From: Legionella santicrucis
Lineage (GTDB): Bacteria > Pseudomonadota > Gammaproteobacteria > Legionellales > Legionellaceae
NCBI RefSeq assembly: GCF_001468135.1
Contig: NZ_LNYU01000078.1
Location: 1-58,861 of the forward strand
DNA: 58,861 nucleotides
Reading direction: 5' to 3'
The stretch's first letter is position 1, and every line of letters begins with the position of its first letter. A model generated the notes under the pieces. The model searched no databases. It had not been told where the DNA came from and saw only the letters and a program-made list of their open reading frames with translations. This document shows, in pieces, positions 35,061 through 44,915 of this stretch. The position numbers and the translations under genes are program-made.

Positions 35061-35621
35061 TTATTCATGATCTGGATGTACTACAAAAATACCTGGCGCA
35101 TTGCGAAGATATTCGTTGTAATCCATGCCATAACCAAATATATAATGATCTTCGACTTCTAAACCGACAAAATCAGCTTTTGATAAGCCATTTGCTACGC
35201 GTTTACGATATTTGTCTACCAAAACAGCACTGTATACTTTTGCTGCACCTAATTCCTTGATTTCAGAAATAATTGTTGCCAAAGTAACGCCACCATCAAG
35301 GATATCATCAACAACAAGCACTGTACGTCCTTTTAAATTCGTTGATGGCCTTACCTTCCAAACTATCTCATTGCCAATTAGCCCGCCTCTATAACGAGTC
35401 GCATGTACATAATCTACTTCCAAAGGAAAATCTAAACGCGGCAATAAATTACCTAAAAGAACCAAGCCTCCTACCATAACACAAACAAGAACTGGATTTT
35501 CAGCTTGTAATTCTTTGTGAATATTAATCGCCATTCGATCTAGAGCTGCCTCAACCTCGTTTGTCGTATACAAACAAGTTGATTTCTCGTAAACATCTTT
35601 GATTTTATCTGGAATAGTCAT
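35061..35621 (-). CDS. hpt: Hypoxanthine-guanine phosphoribosyltransferase
   Basis: 186 residues from ATG 35621 (AGGGG 8 nt upstream; a TTG 18 nt earlier is rejected). The PRPP motif [15 protein letters not shown] and the early [14 protein letters not shown] loop identify a type I phosphoribosyltransferase; YRGG and the late [23 protein letters not shown] fit the hypoxanthine/guanine group. It salvages purine bases to IMP and GMP in the cytoplasm. It is downstream of the DUF1820 gene by 41 nt. Confidence 0.92.
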   Translation of the reverse strand: MTIPDKIKDVYEKSTCLYTTNEVEAALDRMAINIHKELQAENPVLVCVMVGGLVLLGNLLPRLDFPLEVDYVHATRYRGGLIGNEIVWKVRPSTNLKGRTVLVVDDILDGGVTLATIISEIKELGAAKVYSAVLVDKYRKRVANGLSKADFVGLEVEDHYIFGYGMDYNEYLRNAPGIFVVHPDHE

Positions 35622-35662
35622 TGTAAATCCCCTAGGCAAAATTGGTTTTCGCTAAATATTTA

Positions 35663-35989
35663 TTAATCTTTTATTTTTCCTGTTCCAGGAAAAGGGCTAA
35701 CTTTGTTGCCATAGCCTGGATTATCTTTGACTTTGGCTGTTCCTTGTTTTGTTACTTCATCGATACGGTAAATTGAATGCATGGGAATAAATGTTCGCTT
35801 TACACCATTAAATTCAATTTTTAATCGCTCTTCGGAAGGATCAACAACCAATGAGGTTTGCTCACCGAACACGAGTTCTTCAACTTCGAGAAACCCAAAT
35901 ATATCACTTTCCTTCACAGATCGCGCATAAATTTCATAAATTGCTTCTTGATTAGCAAAAGTGATTCTGAATATTGTTTTCTTATTCAT
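35663..35989 (-). CDS. DUF1820 family protein
   Basis: 108 residues. Opening FRITFANQEAIYEIYARSV and the middle FLEVEELVFGE-type segment followed by IPMHSIYRIDEV fit DUF1820, a small conserved gammaproteobacterial family of unknown function. The C-terminal tail is Gly/Pro/Lys-rich. It is the first gene of a two-gene unit with hpt. Confidence 0.8.
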   Translation of the reverse strand: MNKKTIFRITFANQEAIYEIYARSVKESDIFGFLEVEELVFGEQTSLVVDPSEERLKIEFNGVKRTFIPMHSIYRIDEVTKQGTAKVKDNPGYGNKVSPFPGTGKIKD

Positions 35990-36212
35990 AAAACTAACCT
36001 TATCTTATGAGAATATGAAGTATACAAAAACACAGGTACTCTGTTCAAATTAAATTAACTCAGGTATGGGATAAAACGATACCTTACTTATTTTGTAACC
36101 ATAGGTTGTAATTCGCATTTCATTAGAGAACTGCTACTCTTTAAATGATCAAGAACTATTTTAATTTCTGATGATGAGAATAAGATATTAGTAATTATTG
36201 AGGCAATATATC

Positions 36213-36794
36213 ATGACGCAAAGCTCACAAGAACAAGCAGAAGTAGTTCCTTTAAATAAAATGATTTTTTTTCAAAATCTGGCGTTAGGACAACAACAAT
36301 CACATTTCATCGATCATTTTAAATCAGAATGTATTGCCTTTGAAAATAATGAAGAAATAAAAAAACAACGTGAGCAACTCCTTCTACAGTATCCCCCTAT
36401 TCTTTCTTTTCATGACGAGTATCAGGAAAAAATATTTTATGAAAATGAAATCAAAAATCATCAGCAATTTTGTTGTGGTAAAATAACTCCAATAAGTATT
36501 GCATCTATAAGTGATATTGTTTTTTCATCTAAAGATAGTTACGTATTTTCTCCTGGGAACGGTAAATTTTATACAGGAAGCCAAAAAGCGATCGTTGAAA
36601 ATTTAAAGCAAGATATTAGTCAAGCGTCTTTTGGTAGCTCTGATCAAAATGTATTAATGAACAGCTTAAAAACATTCGATGCTACAGTATCGCAACGAAG
36701 CCAATCTAATACATCAGTAGAAATAGATGCCCCTCCATTACCTGAATTAAAAAGTCCTAGTCCATTTAATATGAATTTAAAACCCAAAGAGTAG
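36213..36794 (+). CDS. Unknown protein, possible effector
   Basis: 193 residues from ATG 36213 with GAGG about 10 nt upstream; a TTG at 36198 is the alternative. Soluble, rich in Gln, Asn and Ser, without recognised domain. A Cys pair (FCCGKI) lies near residue 90. The C-terminal tail is proline-rich (PPLPELKSPSPF) and ends in Lys-Glu. Composition resembles Legionella-specific proteins; secretion is a guess. Confidence 0.5.
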   Translation: MTQSSQEQAEVVPLNKMIFFQNLALGQQQSHFIDHFKSECIAFENNEEIKKQREQLLLQYPPILSFHDEYQEKIFYENEIKNHQQFCCGKITPISIASISDIVFSSKDSYVFSPGNGKFYTGSQKAIVENLKQDISQASFGSSDQNVLMNSLKTFDATVSQRSQSNTSVEIDAPPLPELKSPSPFNMNLKPKE

Positions 36795-36832
36795 TTAAAA
36801 AAATAAGTAGTGAGATCAGCGCAAACTTTAAA

Positions 36833-37558
36833 TTAAATCGGCTGTAATGGCGCTTCATAATCTTTTATTGATTTTATTTGCGGTGATGGCTCAATGAGTT
36901 GGTATTTTTGTGCAATATAACAATAAAATCCCGATGGAAACGGCCAAAGCATTTTACCTATTTCATCTAAAAACGTGAATTTTTTAATGAGTGTAGGATT
37001 ACTTACCGGAGGAATATAGCAAAAACTACTTAGAGAGTGTTGTCGATAACCTCTTTGTAAAAATACTCTATTAAGGTTAAAAGGCGTACGCATTTTAACT
37101 TTGGGATCGCTATAACAATGGAGCAACCCCATTTTCATCGCACCACCCCATAAACTCCAAGGGTTAATACCTAATAAAATAACAAAACCCATAGGACTAA
37201 GTACACGATCAATTTCATCAATAAGGCTAAAACTGCCTCCGAAAGGCTCTAATGTAAGTGGTGCAATAATACAATCTATACTATTACGCTCTAAAGGAAG
37301 TTGATTTAAAGCACATTCTATTTGAGTCTTTTTGTTGGCCAAATAAAAGGGGGAAGCAATCCATTTATGCATGTAATTAAATTTTTTTAACCAGGGATTA
37401 TCACCACAATTTCCTAATTGCAATAATATCTCACCATATGAATACCCCATCGTAGAATCCAGATTAACCAAAAACTCATGGGCAGTAAAATGCCCCAAAG
37501 GCGAATGGAACCATTTATTCAGGGCGCGATATTGTTTTATTTGACGTTCAATCAACAA
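36833..37558 (-). CDS. Divergent class I SAM-dependent methyltransferase
   Basis: 241 residues. NSIDCIIAPLTLEPFGGSFSLIDEIDRVLSPMGFVILLGINPWSLWG is the post-motif of class I methyltransferases, of the type often beside rnhA/dnaQ in gammaproteobacteria. The usual SAM-binding GxGxG of motif I is degenerate: the segment around GEILLQLGNCGDN (residues about 40-52) probably replaces it. Starts at TTG with AAGG upstream; no closer ATG exists. Substrate unknown. Confidence 0.7.
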   Translation of the reverse strand: MLIERQIKQYRALNKWFHSPLGHFTAHEFLVNLDSTMGYSYGEILLQLGNCGDNPWLKKFNYMHKWIASPFYLANKKTQIECALNQLPLERNSIDCIIAPLTLEPFGGSFSLIDEIDRVLSPMGFVILLGINPWSLWGGAMKMGLLHCYSDPKVKMRTPFNLNRVFLQRGYRQHSLSSFCYIPPVSNPTLIKKFTFLDEIGKMLWPFPSGFYCYIAQKYQLIEPSPQIKSIKDYEAPLQPI

Positions 37559-37830
37559 AATAATGCCTTTTAAAATAGTTAATCCTGAATTAAACTACAA
37601 TACAACGAGTTTTAGGTGCATACAATCAATTTTATTTATTAGACCAAATTAGGTCTGTTGACAATTGATCTCCTCTACTCTGTACTACATCTTATATGGA
37701 CAACCAACTTTGCAAGAACCATTATTGATCAGCTCATTTGGCTCTTGTGTTATAAAGAGCAGATTGAAACTCGTGCTTTTATTGAATGCATTAACTATAG
37801 TTAATATTATTATAAAGCTAATTGGAATTT

Positions 37831-39549
37831 ATGTTAGGAAGCGATGAATTTAAATTATATGGTATAGGACAGCTTTTTGTCTTAGAGAAACTTTTAGAAA
37901 AATCTAAGGCCATAGAGTTTTATAAGCTTGCCGATGCTGAAAAAATTTCTTTAGTTCAATATCTTGTTAAAAACAATATATTATCTGCGACCCAAATTGC
38001 CCTCACAGCATCACAAAATTTTGGTGTGCCTATGCTGGATCTCGATTGTATTGATGTAGAAACGCTTCCTACAAGTTTAGTGAGTGAGACATTAATCCGT
38101 CGTCATTCAATGCTTCCGTTATTTTGTCGAGGAAATCATTTATATTTAGCCACTGACGATCCAAGCAAACAAACCTCACTGAAAGAAATCCAATTTCAAA
38201 CTGGACTTAATACTTATGCAATTGTAGTAGAAACAGACAAGCTCAACGTTCTAATTGATCATTTGCTCACCACTAAAGAAAACCAATGTTTATCCGAATT
38301 TGTTGGCGATACTAATGAGATTGATGGACTCATTATTAATGAAGAAGAAGAGCATGATGTCAATGCACCCATCTCGATAACAGAAGATGCTCCAATCGTT
38401 AAATTTGTTAATAAGATTCTTCTTGATGCCATTAAACAAGGAGCCTCTGATATTCATTTTGAGCCTTATGATAAAGAATATCGTATACGATATCGCCAAG
38501 ATGGAATTTTACATGAAATAGCAACTCCACCTGCAAGATTAGCAGCCAGAATTACTGCTCGCATCAAAATTATGTCTTGTTTAGATATTTCTGAAAGACG
38601 GATTCCACAAGATGGTGGTTTTAAAATGAAATTATCTAAAACAAGAACCATCGATTTTCGTGTTAGCACCTGCCCTACTATTGCTGGTGAAAAAGTAGTA
38701 ACTCGTATTCTTGATTCCGGTTCGGTTAAATTAGGTATTGAAGCTTTAGGTTTTAGCCCACTGCAAAGAGATCATTTTATCCATTCCATTCAACGTCCTC
38801 AAGGCATGATTTTGGTTACCGGACCTACAGGAAGCGGTAAAACTGTTACGTTGTATTCCGCATTAAATATACTTAATACTAAAGAAGTGAATATCTCCAC
38901 CGCTGAGGATCCTGTAGAAATTAAAATGCCTGGCATTAATCAAGTTAACATTAATCTTAAGGCGGGATTAACATTCTCTAATGCCCTACGATCTTTTTTG
39001 CGTCAAGACCCCGACATCATTATGGTGGGGGAGATACGTGACTTGGAAACAGCAGAAATAGCAATTAAAGCATCACAAACAGGACATTTAGTCCTTTCAA
39101 CCTTGCATACGAATAGTGCTTCTGAAACATTAAATCGTTTAGTGAATATGGGAATTCCAACGTTTAATATCACTAGTTCCGTCACCCTCATTATCGCGCA
39201 GCGTCTGGCTCGTAAATTATGTGAGCATTGTAAAATTTTAAGAGATGACTTCACTAAATCTGGATTACTCGAATTAGGCTTTACAGAATCAGACGTACAA
39301 GAAATCAAGTTATACAAAGCCGTAGGTTGTAATAAATGTACTGGCGGATACCGAGGAAGAATTGGATTATTTGAAGTATTACCTATGACTAAAACCATAG
39401 GTCAGTTAATCATGTCAGGAGGTAATGCTCTTGATATTCTAAAAGCAGCACAAGACGAAGGCATGCTAACTATTTACCAATCTGGACTTGAAAAGATAAA
39501 ACATGGTATTACAACTATAGAGGAGGTCAATCGGGTAACCGTTGATTAA
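37831..39549 (+). CDS. pilB: Type IV pilus assembly ATPase PilB
   Basis: 572 residues from ATG 37831. An N-terminal MshEN/T2SSE domain (1-150) precedes the ATPase: Walker A GPTGSGKT (331-338), an Asp box, Walker B DPDIIMVGEIRD (about 393-404), and the His box TGHLVLSTLHTN. A tetracysteine zinc knot (CEHC ... CNKC) follows at about 464-505. It powers pilus extension in the cytoplasm, docking on PilC. It is 11 nt before pilC. Confidence 0.95.
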   Translation: MLGSDEFKLYGIGQLFVLEKLLEKSKAIEFYKLADAEKISLVQYLVKNNILSATQIALTASQNFGVPMLDLDCIDVETLPTSLVSETLIRRHSMLPLFCRGNHLYLATDDPSKQTSLKEIQFQTGLNTYAIVVETDKLNVLIDHLLTTKENQCLSEFVGDTNEIDGLIINEEEEHDVNAPISITEDAPIVKFVNKILLDAIKQGASDIHFEPYDKEYRIRYRQDGILHEIATPPARLAARITARIKIMSCLDISERRIPQDGGFKMKLSKTRTIDFRVSTCPTIAGEKVVTRILDSGSVKLGIEALGFSPLQRDHFIHSIQRPQGMILVTGPTGSGKTVTLYSALNILNTKEVNISTAEDPVEIKMPGINQVNINLKAGLTFSNALRSFLRQDPDIIMVGEIRDLETAEIAIKASQTGHLVLSTLHTNSASETLNRLVNMGIPTFNITSSVTLIIAQRLARKLCEHCKILRDDFTKSGLLELGFTESDVQEIKLYKAVGCNKCTGGYRGRIGLFEVLPMTKTIGQLIMSGGNALDILKAAQDEGMLTIYQSGLEKIKHGITTIEEVNRVTVD

Positions 39550-39560
39550 CTGCATAAAAA

Positions 39561-40781
39561 ATGAAAAAAAATGCAAATACCACTTTAACTTTTCATTACA
39601 TAGGAATTAATAAAGCTTCTCAAAAAATCAATGGGGATATTGAAGCGAGAAGCCTTGCTTTAGCTAAAGTAGAACTACGTAGACAAGGGATTATTATTAG
39701 CAAAATTGTCAAAAAACGTACCCCTTTTTTCAAACGAAAAAGCAGAAAAGTTAAATCTTCAGACATTACTGTGTTTAGCCGTCAATTAGCTACAATGATT
39801 GAATCAGGCATCCCTTTGGTTCAATCTTTTGATATTGTAGCAAAAGGACAAACTAACAAGCGGCTCAAAGAGTTAATTGAACACATTAAACACGATGTGG
39901 AAACAGGATTGACACTTTCTGAAGCCTTAAAAAAGCATCCTTCTCATTTTAATGATTTATTTTGCAATTTGGTCGACGCTGGCGAAAAATCAGGTTCTCT
40001 CGATATCATGTTGAATAAAATCGCTACTTATAAAGAAAAAATAGAAACCATAAAAAAGAAAATCAAAAAAGCACTAACCTATCCTATAGCAGTGATCATT
40101 GTAGCCCTTATTGTTACGGCGGGATTACTAATTTTTGTGGTACCTCAGTTTGAAGCCTTATTTAAAGGTTTTGGTGCAGATTTGCCTATGATGACAAAAG
40201 CGGTAGTAAACCTTTCTAATTTTTTCCAATCCTATTGGTATCTTATTTTTGGATCATTAATTGGGGCTGTTTACGCTTTTATTTATGCAATAAAACACTC
40301 CCCAAAATTTGCTCAAAATATAGACAAAGCCTTATTAAAAATACCTATAATTGGCCCCATCATTGAAAAAGCTGCGATTGCTCGTTTTGCAAGAACATTG
40401 TCAATTACTTTCGCTGCAGGACTGCCTCTGGTTGAAGCACTTAAATCAGTAGCAGGTGCAACAGGGAACATTATTTTTTCTAACGCAACAAATAAAATCA
40501 GAGAAGAAGTATCTACTGGGCAACAAATGAATAAGGCTATGGAAAATACTCAATTATTTCCAAATATGGTAATTCAAATGGTTGCTATAGGTGAAGAATC
40601 AGGTGCGTTGGAAAGAATGCTAAGCAAAGTTGCTGATTTTTATGAAGAAGATGTTGATAATGCTGTAGACTCACTCAGTAGTTTACTAGAACCTATAATT
40701 ATGACTATTTTGGGAGTTCTAGTGGGAGGCCTTGTAGTTTCAATGTATTTGCCAATTTTTAAATTAGGTGCTGCAATATAA
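39561..40781 (+). CDS. pilC: Type IV pilus inner-membrane platform protein PilC
   Basis: 406 residues with two T2SSF domains: SSDITVFSRQLATMIESGIPLVQ (first) and AAIARFARTLSITFAAGLPLVEAL (second), each followed by GEESG/GEKSG-type motifs, and three membrane segments (about 175-200, 225-245, 380-402). This is the platform on which PilB acts, and PilD processes the pilins it assembles. No pilin gene lies in this window. Confidence 0.95.
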   Translation: MKKNANTTLTFHYIGINKASQKINGDIEARSLALAKVELRRQGIIISKIVKKRTPFFKRKSRKVKSSDITVFSRQLATMIESGIPLVQSFDIVAKGQTNKRLKELIEHIKHDVETGLTLSEALKKHPSHFNDLFCNLVDAGEKSGSLDIMLNKIATYKEKIETIKKKIKKALTYPIAVIIVALIVTAGLLIFVVPQFEALFKGFGADLPMMTKAVVNLSNFFQSYWYLIFGSLIGAVYAFIYAIKHSPKFAQNIDKALLKIPIIGPIIEKAAIARFARTLSITFAAGLPLVEALKSVAGATGNIIFSNATNKIREEVSTGQQMNKAMENTQLFPNMVIQMVAIGEESGALERMLSKVADFYEEDVDNAVDSLSSLLEPIIMTILGVLVGGLVVSMYLPIFKLGAAI

Positions 40782-40894
40782 GAGTTTCTCATCAATAGCC
40801 TAGGTACTGCGAAGCGAGTCCTAGAGATTTTGTATTACTTTTCTGGGTATTTCTTCACTGAAACCCCAGGCTTAATTTTAGGTAGGATTGTTCG

Positions 40895-41755
40895 ATGGTA
40901 TATGATTTAATCACTCATAATGCATGGTTGATGTATCTTTTAATTGCGTTACTTTCACTTGCTGTAGGCAGCTTGCTTAACGTGATTATATACCGCTTGC
41001 CTATAATGCTCGAAATTGAATGGAAGCAACAATATAACGAGTTAATAGGTGTTGAAGGAGACAAACAAGAAAAGATTAATTTATTTTTTCCCAGATCATT
41101 TTGCCCTTCTTGTAAAGCAATGGTTAAAGCATGGCAAAACATTCCTATTTTAAGTTACATTTTTTTACGTAGGCGTTGCTATCAATGCAAAAGTCCCATT
41201 CCAATCCGTTATCCTTTAATTGAATTAAGTACCATGCTTCTCTCCATATATGCAAGTTGGCATTTTGGATTTACTATACAATTGCTTTTTGCATTAATAG
41301 CCATATGGATTTTAATTTGTTTAATTTTTATTGACTTAGATCATCAACTATTACCCGATTGCCTTACCTTAAGCTTATTGTGGTTAGGATTAATTGCCAA
41401 TACTGCAAACCTGTTTACACCTCTACCCCAAGCAGTACTGAGTGCGACAGCAGCATATATTGGAATGTGGCTATTTATAAAACTATTCTATTTATTTACT
41501 GGTAAAATAGGCATGGGGAATGGTGATTTTAAATTATTTGCTGCATTTGGTGCTTGGTTAGGCTGGATATACTTACCTTTAATTCTACTTCTTTCCTCAA
41601 TTAGTGGTACAATTATTGGCCTATTATATTTGTATTCAAAAGGTAAAACAAAAGAAACAGCTATTCCCTTTGGTCCTTTTCTATGCATAAGTGGATTAAT
41701 ATGTTTATTTTGGGGAAAATATATAGTTAGCTGGTATTTACATTTTTGGATGTAA
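40895..41755 (+). CDS. pilD: Prepilin peptidase / N-methyltransferase PilD
   Basis: 286 residues, eight hydrophobic segments. The N-terminal part has the zinc tetracysteine (C70, C73, C95, C98) of the methylating form. The two catalytic Asp lie in FIDLDHQLLPD and MGNGDFKL (GxGD). It cleaves and N-methylates type IV prepilins and type II pseudopilins, so in Legionella it serves both pili and the type II secretion system. It is 113 nt after pilC. Confidence 0.95.
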   Translation: MVYDLITHNAWLMYLLIALLSLAVGSLLNVIIYRLPIMLEIEWKQQYNELIGVEGDKQEKINLFFPRSFCPSCKAMVKAWQNIPILSYIFLRRRCYQCKSPIPIRYPLIELSTMLLSIYASWHFGFTIQLLFALIAIWILICLIFIDLDHQLLPDCLTLSLLWLGLIANTANLFTPLPQAVLSATAAYIGMWLFIKLFYLFTGKIGMGNGDFKLFAAFGAWLGWIYLPLILLLSSISGTIIGLLYLYSKGKTKETAIPFGPFLCISGLICLFWGKYIVSWYLHFWM

Positions 41756-41776
41756 AATGACTGAGAGGAGTCATTA

Positions 41777-42532
41777 ATGCCTTATCAAGTTATTCTGTTT
41801 GATTTAGATGATACTTTAATCGATTTTTCTTATTCTGAACGAATGGGATTAATAAGTATTTATAATCAATTTTATACATCGGTGGAATACACTGTTTTTG
41901 AACATTTATATAAAGAAATCAATACACTGCTGTGGCAACAAGTGGGTAACTCTCTTAGCTCCAGTGAAGTGAGATTATTGCGCTTTACACATCTAAACCA
42001 AAAACTTCCATGCCCCACACCCATCGAAGAAATAGCCAGTGAATATGAAAAAAGCCTTTGCGCACATGCATGTTGGCTGCCTCATGTAAAAGCAGCTATT
42101 GAGTTTTTACATCAAAAAGACCATTTTTTAGGGATTATTACAAATGGCTTTACGGAAACACAAGAGCAAAAGCACCAACAACTTGAGTTATCTAATTGGT
42201 TTGATTGTTATATTATTTCTAGCGAAATCGGTGTCGCAAAACCTAATATAAAAATTTTTGAAATTGCGGTAGCAGAAATTATTAGCAAGCGACAGCATTG
42301 CATTGAAAAACATTCCATGTTAATGGTTGGCGATTCAATAATAAGTGATGGCCATGGAGCAAAAAATTTCGGAATTGATTTCTGTTTTATCAATAATCAG
42401 TCATTAGATGTTTTACCTTCAGAACTTCCTATCAAATACAATATTAACTCTGTTGCACATTTACCCATTTGTATAGGCTATAAAGCCGAATATGAGAATT
42501 TTTTAGAAGCATATCAGTCGATGACGGCATAA
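41777..42532 (+). CDS. HAD-family phosphatase (YjjG-like)
   Basis: 251 residues with the HAD motifs in order: DLDDTLIDF (catalytic Asp), GIITNGFT, KPNIKIF (Lys) and MVGDSIISDGHGAKNFG. The C1 cap fits the YjjG group of nucleotide phosphatases, which hydrolyse dUMP, dTMP and non-canonical nucleotides. GAGGAG precedes ATG; gap to pilD is 21 nt, so it is probably carried on the pil transcript although unrelated in function. Confidence 0.85.
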   Translation: MPYQVILFDLDDTLIDFSYSERMGLISIYNQFYTSVEYTVFEHLYKEINTLLWQQVGNSLSSSEVRLLRFTHLNQKLPCPTPIEEIASEYEKSLCAHACWLPHVKAAIEFLHQKDHFLGIITNGFTETQEQKHQQLELSNWFDCYIISSEIGVAKPNIKIFEIAVAEIISKRQHCIEKHSMLMVGDSIISDGHGAKNFGIDFCFINNQSLDVLPSELPIKYNINSVAHLPICIGYKAEYENFLEAYQSMTA

Positions 42533-42570
42533 TCCATGAAGCTTAATGAAATAACTATTAAAGGATTAAT

Positions 42571-43782
42571 ATGGATATTAACTTGACAGTTTTTGCTGCA
42601 CCTATTTTCTTAATTTTAATAGGCATTGAAGTGCTCGTCGCTTATTATAGAAAGAGCAACGAATTCCAATTCAATGATTCTATAAATAATTTAAGTAGTG
42701 GAATTTTGGAAGAAATTGCATCATTACCTGTTAGAGGTCTAATTATTTTTAGCTACTATTATTTATACGAACACCATGCATATTTCCATATTAATTCCCA
42801 TTCACTTATCGCCTGGTTCATGCTCTGGTTGGGCGTTGATTTCTGCTATTATTGGTTTCATCGTACAAGCCACCGATGTAATTTTTTTTGGATAGGTCAT
42901 TCCGTTCATCACCAAAGCGAATATTACAATTTAACTGTTGCTTTACGTCAAGGCTATTTCCAAACCTTAACATCCTGGGTTTTTTATCTACCTTTGGCCT
43001 TAATTGGTTTTCCTACTTCTATGTTTGTTACGGTGTCTTCCTTAAATACTATTTATCAATTTTGGATTCATACTCAATCTATAAAAAAAATGGGATGGTT
43101 TGAAAAAATATTTAATACACCCTCTCACCACCGAGTACATCATGGCAAAAACCCACAATATATAGATAAAAATTATGCGGGAAGCTTGATTATTTGGGAT
43201 AAGTTGTTTGGAACCTTCGAGCCTGAAAATACTCCTGCTGAATATGGTGTTACTGAACCGTTAGACTCATGGAATCCTTTTTATGCCAATGTCAAAGTCA
43301 TCAAAGATGTTTTATATTATGGTAAGGGTTTAAAAAATAAGTTGGATGTCGTTCGCGCTCTTTTTATGCCTCCCGAGTGGATTCTTCATCGTTTAAAACA
43401 ACAATCCTCCACAATTCCAAAAAAAATTGCTTTTCAGAAAAGCAATCAATCACCTCGATTATACATGCTTATAAATATTTCATTTGCGATTATTTTATAT
43501 GGATATTTATCTTTTGTTTTTAATCCACATGCAACAATCCCATGGTTAATTGGAATATTAATCTTATCCACCCTTTATGCACTTGGAGCACTAGCCAATG
43601 GCAAAAAAATCCTTACAATAGAATTTTCACGAGCGACACTCATCATTTTTATTTTAATTTTACTCAAGAAAAATCTATTTTTTTCATTGGGATTAGGAAC
43701 ATTATTTTTCTTGATGAATCAACTATTAGTTCATTTTAAATTTTGCAAAAATGAACCTAAAATCAACTCAATATCCACCTAG
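42571..43782 (+). CDS. Fatty acid hydroxylase/sterol desaturase-family membrane protein
   Basis: 403 residues. The di-iron His boxes are present: WFHRTSH, GHSVHHQSE and HRVHHGKN. Several hydrophobic segments surround them, and a C-terminal membrane domain (about 290-400) extends beyond the core hydroxylase. The layout resembles alkylglycerol monooxygenase and related enzymes that oxidise lipid alkyl chains. It is 38 nt after the HAD gene. Confidence 0.85.
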   Translation: MDINLTVFAAPIFLILIGIEVLVAYYRKSNEFQFNDSINNLSSGILEEIASLPVRGLIIFSYYYLYEHHAYFHINSHSLIAWFMLWLGVDFCYYWFHRTSHRCNFFWIGHSVHHQSEYYNLTVALRQGYFQTLTSWVFYLPLALIGFPTSMFVTVSSLNTIYQFWIHTQSIKKMGWFEKIFNTPSHHRVHHGKNPQYIDKNYAGSLIIWDKLFGTFEPENTPAEYGVTEPLDSWNPFYANVKVIKDVLYYGKGLKNKLDVVRALFMPPEWILHRLKQQSSTIPKKIAFQKSNQSPRLYMLINISFAIILYGYLSFVFNPHATIPWLIGILILSTLYALGALANGKKILTIEFSRATLIIFILILLKKNLFFSLGLGTLFFLMNQLLVHFKFCKNEPKINSIST

Positions 43783-43914
43783 GGTATAGTTAAGTAATAA
43801 TCAGCCTCTAGAGGGGGTATTAGTAATTTACTCTGCTCCCGTATGTTCTGTGCTTATGCATGAAAGACGTTGGGTACTTGTCAACAGTCCTGCTTCTCTG
43901 CCTAAGACTTTAGA

Positions 43915-44118
43915 TTACACAAGCGGATTTTTAAGCACAGCCGGAGGAGGTGGTGCTTCTGGATAAAAGAAGTAGGTAATAAGTAATATCAAAAAAACAA
44001 TTGAAGAAATATAAAAGACCATTTTTGCATAACGTATCACTGTTGGATCGGTTCCTTTATATCCCAAATATCCCGAACCAATAGCGATCATTAAAAAAAT
44101 AAAAACTCCTGTTAACAT
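43915..44118 (-). CDS. Small two-helix membrane protein, DUF1328-like
   Basis: 67 residues from ATG 44118 (AAGGA 7 nt upstream; a TTG start seven codons earlier is rejected). Two hydrophobic helices (about 3-20 and 30-50) separated by a GYKGTD turn and a proline-rich tail. The layout is that of the small DUF1328/YtjA membrane proteins, but similarity is loose. Function unknown. Confidence 0.55.
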   Translation of the reverse strand: MLTGVFIFLMIAIGSGYLGYKGTDPTVIRYAKMVFYISSIVFLILLITYFFYPEAPPPPAVLKNPLV

Positions 44119-44318
44119 TTTATCATTCCTTCTTCTCAAAGTTTAAGAGCGCTCTCTACTTTATTTAAACAAAGTATTATTTTTATAAATATAGTTGATT
44201 TTCAGGAAATTTCTATTAACAAATCATGAGGATAATGAGCTTTGATGGGATTATTCTGCCTATTATGGTTTTATATACTATACTTAAAACAGTAATGAAA
44301 CTATTTCTTTACCATTCC

Positions 44319-44334
44319 CCGCAATCAATTGCGG
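44319..44334. promoter_or_regulatory. 16-bp palindrome upstream of CBS gene
   Basis: CCGCAAT-CA-ATTGCGG is a perfect palindrome about 80 nt before the CBS-domain gene, followed by AT-rich sequence. It could be an operator or a short hairpin. Confidence 0.4.
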
Positions 44335-44414
44335 TTTAAAATTAGAAACACTCGCAGCCCAATAAATGCGCGTATTACTCAAAACTAGAACAACGATTAT
44401 TTTGGGGAGATCTT

Positions 44415-44864
44415 ATGATAGTTGGAGAGTACTGTAACAGGGATGTAGTAGTCATCAATTGTAATGAATCAGTAAAGAATGCTGCAGAACTCATGCGCCA
44501 TCACCACGTCGGTGATTTAGTTTTGCTTGATGAACAAAAAAATAAAAAAATTCCTATTGGTATTGTCACTGATCGTGACTTAGTTATTGAAGTCATGGCA
44601 GCTGGAATAGCACCCGAATCCCTACTCATTAAAGATATCGTCACTGAACCTTTTAGCAGTATCTTTGAAAATGACAACTTATTAGATGCTTTAGAATTAA
44701 TGCATTCCAAAAGAATACGTCGTCTCCCTGTCGTTGATAATGACAAAACACTCATAGGAATTATTACTCTAGATGATTTTATTGAAATTCTAACTGAAAA
44801 TATGGCTAAAGTAGTTGATGTCATTAAGCTTCAACAACAAAAAGAGGCCAAACAAAGAACCTAG
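44415..44864 (+). CDS. Tandem CBS-domain protein
   Basis: 149 residues, two CBS domains (about 8-65 and 75-135), each with an IPIGIVTDRDL- or LIGIITLDDF-type ending strand. Such stand-alone CBS pairs bind adenine nucleotides and often regulate partner proteins. GGGGAGA lies before ATG. It is 51 nt upstream of the HPF-type gene and may share its transcript, which suggests an energy-status or stationary-phase theme. Confidence 0.9.
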   Translation: MIVGEYCNRDVVVINCNESVKNAAELMRHHHVGDLVLLDEQKNKKIPIGIVTDRDLVIEVMAAGIAPESLLIKDIVTEPFSSIFENDNLLDALELMHSKRIRRLPVVDNDKTLIGIITLDDFIEILTENMAKVVDVIKLQQQKEAKQRT

Positions 44865-44915
44865 CTTTAACAACCCCATACAATATGATTGTATGTGAGA
44901 TAAGGAGTTATATAA

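Noticed and set aside
39003..39398. 131-codon minus-strand frame inside pilB
   Set aside because: It lies opposite the Walker B and tetracysteine coding region of pilB and shows no independent signal.
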